This document shows, in pieces, positions 1-8,303 of a DNA stretch of 51,024 bases. The DNA comes from an uncultured Rubrobacteraceae bacterium. Its GTDB lineage: Bacteria > Actinomycetota > Rubrobacteria > Rubrobacterales > Rubrobacteraceae. Both the position numbers and the translations under genes were made by a program. The first letter of the stretch is position 1. Each line of letters starts with the position of its first letter. Where the stretch lies: assembly GCA_902806085.1 (NCBI GenBank), contig CADCVH010000017.1:1-51024 (forward strand), given 5' to 3'. The notes under the pieces were generated by a model. The model saw only the letters and a program-made list of their open reading frames with translations, searched no databases and was not told where the DNA came from.

Positions 1-16
1 CGAACATGGGAGAAGG

Positions 17-601
17 ATGGGAGGCTCGGTCGGCACACGGACGAAGGCGACCCCCGGGCGGATGGGCGACCGCGAGGACGCCGTCCGGTGGGCGCGCTCC
101 CTCCTCTCTGGGGGGGATTTCGTGGTCTTGGACTCGGAGACCACAGGCCTCGGCACCCCCATAGACTTCGTCGAGGTCGGCATCGTATCCTGCCGAGGAG
201 AGACCCTCTTCGACTCGCCGATAAAACCCTCGTGCCCTGTGGAGCCCGGAGCATCGCGCGTCCACGGCCGCACCACGAAGAGCCTTTCGGGCGAGAGGCG
301 ATTCCACGAGCTCTACCCGGACCTCCTGGAGGCGCTGTGGGCCAAGCGGGTGGTCGTCTACAACGCCCCCTATGACCGTAGGGTGTGGGACGCGGCCGTG
401 GGGCGCCTGGGGGCCAGGGCGGCACTGTCCGGGGAGCTCCCACCCTGGGAGTGCGCGATGCACGCGTTTGCGGCCTACGTCGGCGAGAGGTCCAAGAGGG
501 GCGGTTACAAGAACCAGAAGCTGGTGGGAGGCGACCACACGGCCCTGGGTGACGCGCGGGCCACGCTGCGCTTGATAGAGCGGATGGCCCAAGGGGCTTG
601 A
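17..601 (+). CDS. DEDDh-family 3'-5' exonuclease (DnaQ-like)
   Basis: A 194-residue protein with the RNase-T/DnaQ exonuclease fold. Visible catalytic residues are Asp39 and Glu41 in the LDSETTG motif (Exo I), Asp120 in YNAPYD (Exo II), and His174 and Asp179 in HTALGD (Exo III, DEDDh type). It lacks the polymerase-III alpha-binding tail expected of a true epsilon subunit, so a stand-alone repair or trimming exonuclease is likelier. The ATG at 17 has only an adjacent AGAAGG; an in-frame ATG at 62 also lies before the domain and may be the real start. No partner gene is evident; the next gene is 480 bases away. Confidence 0.85.
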   Translation: MGGSVGTRTKATPGRMGDREDAVRWARSLLSGGDFVVLDSETTGLGTPIDFVEVGIVSCRGETLFDSPIKPSCPVEPGASRVHGRTTKSLSGERRFHELYPDLLEALWAKRVVVYNAPYDRRVWDAAVGRLGARAALSGELPPWECAMHAFAAYVGERSKRGGYKNQKLVGGDHTALGDARATLRLIERMAQGA

Positions 602-1081
602 CGGGACGAGCGACCGTGGCTGCCCGGGTCGAGCCGGGCAGGCGATGGCGGGTCCGGCCACGCGGAGCTTCGAACACCTTCGGGGCGGAGTCCACCGCGA
701 TGGAACCGAGCCCAAAAGATCCTCCGCCCCGGTCGGCGATCCCCGGTGCCCTCGCACCAAAACCGCATACCCAAGCGAAGAACGCCCCGCGTGATGTGTA
801 AGAATATGGGGGTATCCGCAGATCGGGCGACGCTCACCTTGCGCACGAGGCACCGGACGAATTCGCTGTGGGGTTGACGCCGGCGGCTGCCTCGCTCTTT
901 GTCATGCCGACCCTGGCCCACCGCAACGTACCGAGCATCAGAAGAGGCCTTCCGTAGACGAACGACGAAGAGTTCGTGAGCGGGGGCGCCCCGAAAATGG
1001 CCCTCCAAAAACGTCGCATAAGAAGGTTTATTCGACATTTTGTTATGATGCCCGGGTTGGGTAACACTTGGGGAGGTCACG
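602..1081. other. Intergenic region, no supported gene
   Basis: About 480 bases lie between the exonuclease and the recombinase. Several short open frames cross it on both strands, but none shows a recognisable motif or a good ribosome binding site. A TATGAT hexamer at 1044-1049 is a possible -10 element for the recombinase gene, but I see no convincing -35. GGGAGGT at 1071-1077 is the ribosome binding site of the next gene. Confidence 0.4.
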
Positions 1082-2011
1082 TTGCTCGAACGGGCGCAGG
1101 GCGCGGAGGTTGTCGAGGTCGTGCCGATGGCGGAGGCGGGCCGCGGCTTATCGGGCGCGGACACCGACGGGCGCCTGATCGGTCTGTGGCTGCACGGCAA
1201 GAGCGCGGCGACAGTCGAGGCTTACCGTTCGGACCTCTCGAAGTTCGTGGACTTCACAGAGGGCAAGCCCTTGCGGGCGGTCACGCTCGCCGACGTGCAG
1301 GAGTTCGCCGATTTCATCTCGGGACTGCTGGCGCCGGCGAGCCAGGCCAGGATCCTCGCGGCGCTGAAGAGCCTCTTCGCCTTCGGCCACCAGGTCGGGT
1401 ATTTGCCCTTCGACGTCGGCCGCCCCGTCAAGCTCCCGCCGAGGCGCGACGAGCGGGCCGAGAGGATCCTCTCCGCCGACGACGTCCACGCGATGATCGC
1501 CCACGCCAAGAGGGGTCGCGACCGGGCGCTGGTGCGCGCCCTGTATATAGGGGGCCTCCGCGTGACCGAGACCGTGGACCTGAGGACGAGGGACCTCGTT
1601 AGGCGGGACGACGGCCGGGGCGGGCAGCTCGCCGTGTTCGGCAAGGGCTCCAAGACGAGACCGGTTCTCGTGCCCGCCGGCCTCTTCGAGGAGCTCTCCG
1701 CGCTCGCGCTGGCAGACGCCGAAGCTCCCCTGTTCCGCTCGCAGAAGATGGGCCCCGAAGGGGCCCCCAGGCCCATCACCGCCCGCCAGGCCGAGAGGGT
1801 CGTCAAGGCGGCGGCGAAAAAGGCCGGCCTCAAGAACGCCTCGGAGGTCTCGCCGCACTGGCTCAGGCACGCCCACGCCAGCCACGCCATGGACCGGGGA
1901 GCGAAGATACACCTCGTGCAGGCCACCCTCGGGCACTCGGACATCTCCACCACCGGACGCTACCTCCACGCCCGCCCCGACGAATCGTCTGCCCTCTACC
2001 TCGGCTCGTAG
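1082..2011 (+). CDS. Tyrosine recombinase (XerC/XerD-like integrase family)
   Basis: A 309-residue site-specific recombinase. Residues about 30-115 form a SAM-like core-binding domain, followed by the catalytic domain. All active-site positions are visible: Arg160 (GGLR), Lys188 (GKGSK), His259 and Arg262 (HWLRH), His285 (LGHSD) and the nucleophile Tyr294 (GRYLH). The size matches Xer proteins, so it could be the chromosome-dimer resolvase or a phage or island integrase; the sequence alone does not decide. The start is TTG with GGGAGGT four bases upstream; an ATG at 1127 is the alternative. It is on the opposite strand from the dprA-comM block, which breaks off 1.2 kb away. Confidence 0.9.
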   Translation: MLERAQGAEVVEVVPMAEAGRGLSGADTDGRLIGLWLHGKSAATVEAYRSDLSKFVDFTEGKPLRAVTLADVQEFADFISGLLAPASQARILAALKSLFAFGHQVGYLPFDVGRPVKLPPRRDERAERILSADDVHAMIAHAKRGRDRALVRALYIGGLRVTETVDLRTRDLVRRDDGRGGQLAVFGKGSKTRPVLVPAGLFEELSALALADAEAPLFRSQKMGPEGAPRPITARQAERVVKAAAKKAGLKNASEVSPHWLRHAHASHAMDRGAKIHLVQATLGHSDISTTGRYLHARPDESSALYLGS

Positions 2012-2367
2012 AACCGCCCCTCCCCCACCACCGTCCCGCTTCCGTGCGGCCTGGGGCGAGATACCGCGGGGTTGCGTGCGGTGGCGCCGGGTTGCAGGCG
2101 GCCCGCCACAATCGTCGCCGAAAACGGGGGTGCCGCACCCTTCGGAGGTCCAGCGGAGGCGCTCAGGAGCCAACCTCGCGCGAGCTCTAGGTTACCTAGT
2201 ATTCTTGGAAGCCGGAGTATCAGGCAGGATCGTCCCCCGAACCGATAGCGGCATACCCGGCGTCCAGTACATGGAGGCGGTGAGGGAGGAGGAGCCGAAC
2301 GAGGATGAGTAGCGGATATAGCGAGTGCGGCCCGAGGTAATTCGTCGCGAGAGAGGAGGCCTTTGCC
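2012..2367 (+). other. Intergenic region
   Basis: About 350 bases without a supported gene. A short open frame (2076-2312) has no recognisable content. The only clear element is GAGGAGG just before 2368, the ribosome binding site of the truncated hydrolase gene. Confidence 0.4.
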
Positions 2368-2694
2368 GTGAAGCTCGCGTTGTGGGCGCTACTTGTCCTA
2401 GCGGTCCTGGTATTAGGCTACCTGGGCGTCGGTCTGGTCGTGGCCGCACGACTCTCCGCCCCTAGCCACCAGCCACAGGAGCTAACCCCCACCGACGTAG
2501 GGCTCTACTACCGAGAGGTGCACATCCAGAGCACCGACGGGCTAGAGCTTGCGGGCTGGTGGGTGCCCGGCGAAGACCCTTCCCGGGCCGTGGTGCTGGT
2601 CCCAGGCATAGGGGGCGACAAGTCCGACAGGCACGTCATCAAGAGCGCCTCTGTCTACGCCATGCGGACGGAGGTGGCGGTGCGGGTCGGCTGA
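2368..2694 (+). pseudogene. Alpha/beta hydrolase, 5' part only
   Basis: Starts with GTG behind a strong GAGGAGG site. The first 25 residues form a membrane anchor (LWALLVLAVLVLGYLGVG). They are followed by the beginning of an alpha/beta-hydrolase domain (STDGLELAGWW, then VVLVPGIGGDKSDR with the oxyanion-type turn). Family members normally run about 300 residues and continue into a nucleophile elbow (GxSxG) and catalytic Asp/His. Here homology stops near residue 98 (position about 2661), and the last ten residues are read from antisense of the neighbouring YciI-like fragment. The gene is therefore a remnant created by a rearrangement. Confidence 0.75.
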
Positions 2695-2840
2695 AGCGCG
2701 CTGCCGCCCCGCAGGGCCCCGGCGTATTCCTCGGCGAATGCGGCGTGCTCCTTCAGCGTCCGCTCGAACACCTCCTGGCCGGCGTCGGCCCAATAAGGCT
2801 CGCCTTCGTAGATCAGGATCGCGTACTGCGCCATATCCAC
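2655..2840 (-). pseudogene. YciI/DGPF-domain protein, 5' part only
   Basis: The first 60 residues look like a YciI-related (YCII/DGPF) protein. They begin MAQYAILIYEGE and end with a GGSALQPTRTATSVR segment, after which the family normally continues to a DGPF motif. That half is absent; the frame ends just past the junction near 2661 with the hydrolase fragment on the other strand. The start is one of two close ATG codons (2840 or 2834). Function of the intact family is poorly known; many members sit beside ECF sigma factors, but none is seen here. Confidence 0.7.
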
Positions 2841-3223
2841 GTCCTTTCCGTCGCGGCCCGCCCGTGCGGGTCTCCTACTATACCGACGAACGGCTCTCGC
2901 CTGGATCGACAGAAGTGCGTAGGCTTGGCAAAGAAAACATTCCCTCAGTGGCTATTACTTGTGCAGGCTGGAACGCGGTCCGGGCGAAGATCTCATAGAC
3001 TCCCTACACGACAACGCGTGGTGGACTGCGGGGCGGCCACAAACACGGTGCAAAGGAGCTTCCGCTCCCCCACGACGTGTTCGTGGGCTGCGAGAGGTTC
3101 GCCAGCTAGCGGCCGACCCGCAGCCGCTCTGCCAATCCCTTCACTATTGACACATGCGATAGATATTTCAAAAGCCTAACATGGGCCCGCACGGATCGAG
3201 GGCAACTGGGCCACAGGAGCTTC
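2841..3223. other. Non-coding stretch between rearrangement points
   Basis: This stretch of about 380 bases is visibly less GC-rich than the rest of the window and has stops in all frames. I find no intact gene, no tRNA-like fold and no clear transposase remnant. With 3224-3357, which is only the foreign tail of dprA, it forms the interior of a rearranged segment. Confidence 0.4.
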
Positions 3224-3898
3224 TCAGAATCCCCTCAACGAGCAGTGCGACAAGCCCCGGAAACCTCCGGTCGCTACGCGGGCGTCAGTTCCAACTTCGA
3301 TGTCCCTCCCGCAATCTGGGCGCGAAAGCTTATGCCGAATCGGTTTGTATTTCGAAGGGTACGTAACGTCGATGCCGCACCCGAGCACGCCGATGGTGGC
3401 GCCCCCGGCCGCAAGGGCGCCCTCGTGGGCCGCCGCGTCCACCCCGAGCGCGAGCCCGCTCACCACGCACGCGCCCCTCGCGGCGAGCTCGCGCCCGAGG
3501 CCGTACGCCGTCTCCGCACCCGCCTGCGTCGCCTTACGGGACCCCACGAGCGCCACGTAGCCACCCGTGGGCAGGCGCCCTCCCAGGACGAAGAGCGCGG
3601 GCGGCGGGTCCGGCGCGGCCCGCAACCGCGCGGGGTACGCCTCGTCCGCCAGCGTCAGGACCCGCACCCCTTTTCTCCCCAGGCGCTCCACGAGTGCGTC
3701 GGCGTCGAAGCCCTCCCTAAGCTCGGCGAGGGCGCGGCCGGCTCTCTCCGTCAGGTTGATCCGCCGCGCGAGGTCCGGGGGCGGCTTCTCCAACACCTCC
3801 CGCACGTCCCTTCCGGCCAGACGACATACCAGGCTGCCGCCCGTCCTGGCCTGCAACAGGGAGAGAAAGAGGTACGCGGCGTCCTCCCTACCCGCCAA
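3224..3898 (-). pseudogene. dprA: DNA-processing protein DprA, truncated in the Rossmann domain
   Basis: DprA loads RecA on incoming single-stranded DNA in natural transformation. Residues from the N-terminal SAM-like helices through VALVGSRKAT, VVSGLALGVDAAAHEGAL and GATIGVLGCGIDVTYP follow the family closely. After that Pro (position about 3358) no frame continues the protein: the GLLLSE, FPxRNR and VVEA segments are absent, and about 40 unrelated residues lead to the stop. Length is 224 residues against about 300-380 for the family. The chosen TTG at 3898 overlaps the comM stop by 11 bases and has CGGAGG nine bases upstream; an ATG at 3946 is possible. The usual downstream neighbour topA is missing. 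Confidence 0.85.
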
Positions 3899-5348
3899 CG
3901 CCGTACGACCTCCGGTAGTTGAGGGCCTCGGCCAGGTGCTCGACATCTATGTCCTCCTCGCCGGAGAGGTCCGCCACGGTCCTCGCGACCCGCAGCACCC
4001 GGTCGTGCCCGCGGCCCGAGAGGCCCATCCTGTCTATTGCGCGCGAGAACAGCGCCTCGGCGTCGCCCCGCAGCCCGCACGCCGCCCGCAAAAGCCTGCC
4101 CGAGAGAGCGCAGTTGGGCGAGCCCTGGCGCTCGATCTGCGCCCGCCGCGCCCGGGTCACCCGCTCCCTAACGACCCGCGAAGGCTCCGCCTCCCTCCCG
4201 TCGCGGAGCTCCTCCCGCGAGAGGCGCGGCACGTCCACGAACAGGTCCATGCGGTCGATGAGGGGCCCCGAGATCCTGCCCTGGTAGCGTTCGATCTGCC
4301 CCGGGGTGCACCGGCAGGCCCGCCGCGCGTCCCCCGCGTACCCGCAGGGGCACGGGTTCATGGAGCACAGGAGCGTCACCCGCGCCGGGTAGCTCAAGGT
4401 CGCCGCCACCCGGGAGATGGTCACGTACCCGTCCTCCAGCGGCTGCCTCAAAACCTCGAGCGTCCTTCGTCCAAACTCGGGAAACTCGTCCAGAAACAGC
4501 ACCCCATGATGCGCCAGGGAGACCTCGCCGGGGCGCGGGTTGCTTCCCCCGCCTGCGAGCCCGGCGGTCGAGATGGTGTGGTGCGGCGCCCGGAACGGCC
4601 TCACGCGCAGGAGCGATCCGTTCGTCTCCCCTCCCGCGCTGTGCACCTTCGTGACCTCTATCCGCTCCTCCAGCCCGAGCGGCGGCAGGACGCCGGGGAT
4701 CCTGCGCGCGAGCATCGTCTTCCCTGAGCCCGGCGGCCCGCTCATAACCAAGTTGTGCCCGCCGGCAGCCGCGACCTCCAGGGCCCGCTTCGCGTACCCC
4801 TGCCCCGCCACGTCGGCGAAGTCCTCGACCGCCGCCGGCTCCTCCCCGTTCTCCGACCACGGCTCGGCCGGCTCGACCCCGCACCCCGACCGCAGAAACT
4901 CGACCGCCGCCTCCCTGGCGTTCTTTCCCGGCAAGACCAGGCGTCCCAGACCACCCAACCTGGCGGCCTCGGCCATGGATAGGGCCCCCCGCACCCCGCG
5001 CAGCCCGCCGTCGAGCGAGAGCTCGCCCACCACCCCGACGTCTTGCAGGCTCGCGGGGGGCAAACTCCCCGACGCCGCGAGGATGCCGAGCGCCATAGGC
5101 AGGTCGAAGGCCGCCCCCTCCTTGCGGAGGTTGGCCGGCGCGAGGTTGACGATGACCTTCTTTGTCGGGAACTTGTAGCCGGAGTTGGAGATGGCAACCC
5201 GAACCCGCTCCCTCGCCTCCTGCACCGCCGCATCCGGCAGGCCCACGATCGAGAAGCCCGGCAACCCCGCGCCCACGTCGACCTCCACCTCCACCGGCAG
5301 CGCGTCTATGCCAAACAAGCTCAGGCTTCTAACCCGGCAAACGGACAT
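3888..5348 (-). CDS. comM: YifB/ComM family Mg-chelatase-like AAA+ ATPase
   Basis: ComM is a hexameric helicase that promotes branch migration during natural transformation. The 486-residue protein has the N-terminal ChlI-like domain (GLPGFSIVGLPD), Walker A GPPGSGKT near residues 204-211, Walker B VLFLDE near 283-288, the Cys-rich CSMNPCPCG segment and a C-terminal Mg-chelatase domain. ATG 5348 is chosen because homology begins at once; a TTG at 5366 is in frame but has no ribosome binding site. It is preceded by a possible 12-codon leader frame ending in TGATG. Its downstream partner dprA is broken. Confidence 0.93.
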   Translation of the reverse strand: MSVCRVRSLSLFGIDALPVEVEVDVGAGLPGFSIVGLPDAAVQEARERVRVAISNSGYKFPTKKVIVNLAPANLRKEGAAFDLPMALGILAASGSLPPASLQDVGVVGELSLDGGLRGVRGALSMAEAARLGGLGRLVLPGKNAREAAVEFLRSGCGVEPAEPWSENGEEPAAVEDFADVAGQGYAKRALEVAAAGGHNLVMSGPPGSGKTMLARRIPGVLPPLGLEERIEVTKVHSAGGETNGSLLRVRPFRAPHHTISTAGLAGGGSNPRPGEVSLAHHGVLFLDEFPEFGRRTLEVLRQPLEDGYVTISRVAATLSYPARVTLLCSMNPCPCGYAGDARRACRCTPGQIERYQGRISGPLIDRMDLFVDVPRLSREELRDGREAEPSRVVRERVTRARRAQIERQGSPNCALSGRLLRAACGLRGDAEALFSRAIDRMGLSGRGHDRVLRVARTVADLSGEEDIDVEHLAEALNYRRSYGVGG

Positions 5349-5386
5349 CAGCCCACCACCCCGCAAACCAGCGCGGCCCCGTACAA
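5348..5386 (-). CDS. Possible 12-codon leader ORF upstream of comM
   Basis: A TTG codon at 5386 lies six bases after a perfect AGGAGG (5398-5393). It opens a frame of 12 codons (MYGAALVCGVVG) whose TGA overlaps the comM ATG as TGATG. The ATG itself has only a weak GGTGG. This arrangement would couple comM translation to the leader. The motif content is trivial, so this rests only on the signals. Confidence 0.35.
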   Translation of the reverse strand: MYGAALVCGVVG

Positions 5387-5422
5387 CCCCTACCTCCTAT
5401 CAATCCTCCACAGAGCACGGGC

Positions 5423-5452
5423 ACTATACCCCAAACGGGCTGTTCTTGTCTA
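5423..5452 (-). promoter_or_regulatory. Putative sigma-A-type promoter of comM
   Basis: On the minus strand TAGACA (5452-5447) and TATAGT (5428-5423) are separated by 18 bases. This lies in the AT-rich gap between yraN and comM, with a predicted start near 5416. Confidence 0.45.
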
Positions 5453-5491
5453 GTATTTTATACCATTGTTTATTTTTGTATACGAAATACT

Positions 5492-5881
5492 TCAGAAGGC
5501 GTCTTGCACGTGGGTGATCCGCGGCTTACCCGCCAGGAGGAGGATGCCGATGGCGTCGAAGCGCAGGGTGTGGAAATCGGGGGCCTTCTCGAGGAGGTAC
5601 TCCTCGGCCATCGAGCGGATGGCCTGCTGCTTGCGTGGGGTTACCGCCTCCAGTGGTTCCCCGAAGCCCGTGCCGCGGCGGAGCTTGACCTCGACGATAA
5701 CCAGCGTCCCGTCCTTGCTAACGATAAGGTCGAGCTCGCCGCGGCGGGTGCGGTAGTTCTGGTCCACGATGGCGTAGCCCCGGTCTTCGAGGAAGCGGCG
5801 CGCGAGCTTCTCCCCGCGCTCCCCGGTGGCGCGGTTGTTCAGCTTGCGACCCCGGCGTAGCTCAGGCGGTGGACCCGGCAC
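5492..5881 (-). CDS. yraN: UPF0102/YraN family endonuclease-like protein
   Basis: A member of the YraN family, small proteins with a Holliday-junction-resolvase-like nuclease fold and no settled function. The core begins RATGERGEKLARRFLE and shows the restriction-nuclease pattern GELDLI followed by VIVEVKLRR (Asp, then Glu-x-Lys). The start is uncertain: GTG 5881 gives 129 residues and overlaps the end of rnhB. A CTG at 5842, overlapping the rnhB stop as CTGA, would give a more typical N-terminus. It sits in the conserved rplS-rnhB-yraN-comM-dprA order. Confidence 0.85.
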   Translation of the reverse strand: MPGPPPELRRGRKLNNRATGERGEKLARRFLEDRGYAIVDQNYRTRRGELDLIVSKDGTLVIVEVKLRRGTGFGEPLEAVTPRKQQAIRSMAEEYLLEKAPDFHTLRFDAIGILLLAGKPRITHVQDAF

Positions 5882-6489
5882 GGGCCGAATTGGGCCAGCG
5901 CGGCCCTGTGGTGCGGGGTCCCGTAGCCGGCGTGCCTCTCGAAGCCGTATGCGTCGTGCGCGTCGGCCAGCTCGCGCATCGCACCGTCGCGCAGGACCTT
6001 CGCGACCACGCTCGCCGCGGCGACCGCGGCGCTGCGGGCGTCGGCGCGGGGCAGGCACTCGATCTCGGGCCCGAGACGCAGCTTTCCGTCGGCGAGGGCG
6101 CAGCCGGCGCGCGGCTTGAGGGCCTCGATGGCGCGGGCCAGGGCCTCGCGGTTGGCGCGGCCGACGCCGTGGCGGTCGATCCACCACGCCGGGAACGCCA
6201 CTACCGAGACGGCCTCGGCCCGGCGCAGGACCTCGGCGAAGACCACCTCCCGGCGGTCGGGTTTGAGCGTCTTGGAGTCGTTGACCTCGGAGATCGGAGC
6301 CTCACCCAGGACCACGGCCGCGGCCACGAGCGGGCCGGCCAGGGCGCCGCGGCCCGCCTCGTCGGCGCCGGCGAGCGGCCCGCCTCGTTCGAGCGTCCAG
6401 GCCGCGTCGAAGGCGTAGAGCGGGGCCGCGTCGGGGCGGCGTACCGCGCCAGGGGCACCGCCAGGGGCACCGCCAGGGGCAGACGGCAC
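5839..6489 (-). CDS. rnhB: Ribonuclease HII
   Basis: RNase HII removes RNA primers and single ribonucleotides from DNA. The family signature GADEAGRGALAGPLVAAAV lies at residues 41-59, with metal-binding Asp43 and Glu44. The later conserved blocks ALADGK and ARSAAVAAASVVAKVLRD supply the other acidic residues. The 216-residue length is normal. The first 15 residues are low complexity, encoded by a 12-base tandem repeat, and the GTG at 6489 has no clear ribosome binding site, so the true start may be downstream. It follows rplS by 15 bases. Confidence 0.93.
   Translation of the reverse strand: MPSAPGGAPGGAPGAVRRPDAAPLYAFDAAWTLERGGPLAGADEAGRGALAGPLVAAAVVLGEAPISEVNDSKTLKPDRREVVFAEVLRRAEAVSVVAFPAWWIDRHGVGRANREALARAIEALKPRAGCALADGKLRLGPEIECLPRADARSAAVAAASVVAKVLRDGAMRELADAHDAYGFERHAGYGTPHHRAALAQFGPCRVHRLSYAGVAS
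6448..6483. repeat. Three 12-bp tandem repeats at the 5' end of rnhB
   Basis: The unit GCCAGGGGCACC is repeated about three times (the last copy diverges at its end). It encodes the Gly-Ala-Pro-rich N-terminus of RNase HII. Such a repeat can change copy number without breaking the frame. Confidence 0.8.
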
Positions 6490-6504
6490 CGGGAAGAGGG
6501 GCCT

Positions 6505-6831
6505 CTAGCGGGCCTTCTTCACGCGGGCCTTCTTGCCCACCTTGTCGCGGATGTAGTAGAGCTTCGCGCGGCGCACGGCGCCCCGGCGGGAGACCTCTAT
6601 CTGCGCGATCTTCGGGGAGTGAAGCGGGAAGATCCTCTCAACGTGAACCCCAAAGGAGTTCTTCCTGACGGTAAACGTCTCGTCGATGCCGCCGCCCTTG
6701 CGGGCGATACAAAGGCCTTCAAAGACCTGAACCCTCTCGCGGTTGCCCTCGATTACGCGGTAATGCACCTTCACCGTGTCGCCCGGCTTGAAGACGACGT
6801 CCCGCTGCTGCAAGTTCTCGCTCGTTATCAT
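6505..6831 (-). CDS. rplS: 50S ribosomal protein L19
   Basis: A 108-residue L19 located at the 30S-50S interface. Family signatures are clear: [38 protein letters not shown] and [12 protein letters not shown], ending in a basic tail. ATG 6831 is chosen because AGGAG lies nine bases upstream and the protein then has the standard length; the longer open frame upstream is read-through. It follows trmD by 35 bases in the usual rpsP-rimM-trmD-rplS cluster. Confidence 0.97.
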   Translation of the reverse strand: MITSENLQQRDVVFKPGDTVKVHYRVIEGNRERVQVFEGLCIARKGGGIDETFTVRKNSFGVHVERIFPLHSPKIAQIEVSRRGAVRRAKLYYIRDKVGKKARVKKAR

Positions 6832-6866
6832 TTGTGTTCTCCTCTCGTGGGTGACCCTGCGAACGG

Positions 6867-7559
6867 TTATGGAGACCGGCGTCCGGTCGTCCTTGCCCGC
6901 GCCCTGGCCCGAGACTCCCGCTCGCGCCAGGCGCGGATCTCCGCATGATTGCCGGATAATAGCACGCCGGGCACCTCGTCTCCATCCCACGCCGCCGGCC
7001 GCGTGTACATCGGCGGCCCCACCACGCCCTCCCCGGAGAACGACTCCCCGAGCAGGCTCTCCGCGTTGCCGAGCACCCCGTCCAGGCGCCTGACCACCGC
7101 GTCCGCGAGCGCCGCCGCCACGATCTCCCCGCCCGAGAGCACGAAATCCCCGAGCGAGACGGCCTCCGTGGAGAGCCCCGCCCACACCCGCTCGTCCACG
7201 CCCCCGTAGCGCCCGCAGACGACGGTCAGGTCCGGCCCGGCGGCCACCTCGTCCACGTAGCCCTGCACGAGCGGACGCCCCGCGGGCTCCGTGAGCACGA
7301 CGCGCCGGTCTTCCCGCACCTCCCCGGCCGGCGCGCCGTAGACCTCCCCGAAGGCGCGGGCTACGACGTCCACCCGCACGACCATCCCCGCCCCGCCGCC
7401 GTACGGCATGTCGTCGATGCGGCCGTTAGGGGAGAAATCCCTGAGGTCGAAGCTCCGGTAGCCGACGAGGCCCCGCTCTATGGCGCGGCCGACCACGCCG
7501 ACGCGCAGGGCGGCGTCGACGGCCTCCGGGAACACGCAGAAGACGTCGATGTTCTTCAA
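6867..7559 (-). CDS. trmD: tRNA (guanine37-N1)-methyltransferase
   Basis: TrmD methylates G37 of tRNAs that read codons starting with C or similar, preventing +1 frameshifting. The 230 residues show the SPOUT-knot motifs: [33 protein letters not shown] and [22 protein letters not shown]. The start is TTG 7559, with GGAG (from the end of rimM) eight bases upstream. It lies four bases after the rimM stop. Confidence 0.95.
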   Translation of the reverse strand: MKNIDVFCVFPEAVDAALRVGVVGRAIERGLVGYRSFDLRDFSPNGRIDDMPYGGGAGMVVRVDVVARAFGEVYGAPAGEVREDRRVVLTEPAGRPLVQGYVDEVAAGPDLTVVCGRYGGVDERVWAGLSTEAVSLGDFVLSGGEIVAAALADAVVRRLDGVLGNAESLLGESFSGEGVVGPPMYTRPAAWDGDEVPGVLLSGNHAEIRAWRERESRARARARTTGRRSP

Positions 7560-7563
7560 CGGG

Positions 7564-8052
7564 CTACTCCGGCGGGCGCACGGTCAGGCGGCGGGCATCG
7601 AGGTCCAGGCCGGGGACGTGCTCCATCGTAAACGGCACGAACAAGTCCTCTTCTCCCGTCCGGATCACGAGCACCTCGTGCGCCGCGGTCTCGAAGGTCT
7701 CCCTCACCTCGCCGACCCTCTCGCCCGCCTCGTCCGTCGCCGTCAGGCCGATGAGGTCGCCCACGTAGAACTCGCCCTCGTCCGGGCTGTCCAACTCCGA
7801 CCTGTCCAGGATGAGCGGCTCGCCCTTGAGGCCGACCGCCGCCGGGCGGTCGCCGACGCCTTCGAGGTCGAGGAGGAAGCCCTTCGGGGTGGGGCGCGAA
7901 TGCCGGATGGCGCGTCGGGCGCCGGCTACGAGCGGCGATACGCCCTCGCGCAGGTGGTCGCCCGGGCCAGAAGGCCGCACCCGGACGGTGCCGCGCACGC
8001 CGTGGGGGCCGACGACGACCCCGATGGTCACCGGGTCGGGGGTCTCGGCCAC
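7564..8052 (-). CDS. rimM: 16S rRNA-processing protein RimM
   Basis: RimM helps mature the 3' domain of 16S rRNA and binds S19. The N-terminal domain begins VTIGVVVGPHGVRGTVRVRP, and the PRC-barrel part carries EFYVGDLIGLTA and HEVLVIR, ending with VPFTMEHVPGLDLDARRLTV. The open frame extends far upstream over khpA and rpsP, but homology begins near GTG 8052, six bases after the khpA stop. The 162-residue length is typical. Confidence 0.92.
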   Translation of the reverse strand: MAETPDPVTIGVVVGPHGVRGTVRVRPSGPGDHLREGVSPLVAGARRAIRHSRPTPKGFLLDLEGVGDRPAAVGLKGEPLILDRSELDSPDEGEFYVGDLIGLTATDEAGERVGEVRETFETAAHEVLVIRTGEEDLFVPFTMEHVPGLDLDARRLTVRPPE

Positions 8053-8057
8053 GGGGT

Positions 8058-8297
8058 CTAGTCCGAAACCTCCACGTTCACGCGCTTGCCGGCGTTCACC
8101 GAGGCGGCCTTGACGACCGTGCGGATGGCCCGGATCGTGCGCCCGCCGCGGCCTATGACCTTCCCGACGTCGTCCGGCGCCACGGTGAGCGCGAGGTCGA
8201 CCCGGTTCTCGGACTCGCTGGCGGCGACCTCGACCCTCTCTGGCTCGTCCACTATCGGGCGGACCAGGAGGAGAAGGAGGTTCTGAAGTCGTTCCAC
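8058..8297 (-). CDS. khpA: KH-domain RNA-binding protein KhpA
   Basis: A 79-residue single KH domain. The RNA-binding loop GRGG is in VGKVIGRGGRTIRAIRTVVKAAS. KhpA with its partner KhpB affects cell-size control and small-RNA biology in Gram-positive bacteria; KhpB is not in this window. It sits between rpsP and rimM, its common position in Actinomycetota and Firmicutes. Confidence 0.92.
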   Translation of the reverse strand: MERLQNLLLLLVRPIVDEPERVEVAASESENRVDLALTVAPDDVGKVIGRGGRTIRAIRTVVKAASVNAGKRVNVEVSD

Positions 8298-8303
8298 GGC
8301 GTT

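Noticed and set aside
505-1200. Minus-strand frames between the exonuclease and the recombinase
   Set aside because: No motif, no ribosome binding site and overlap with both real genes.
1148-2173. A 341-codon minus-strand frame opposite the recombinase
   Set aside because: No recognisable motif; the sense strand has all catalytic residues of a tyrosine recombinase.
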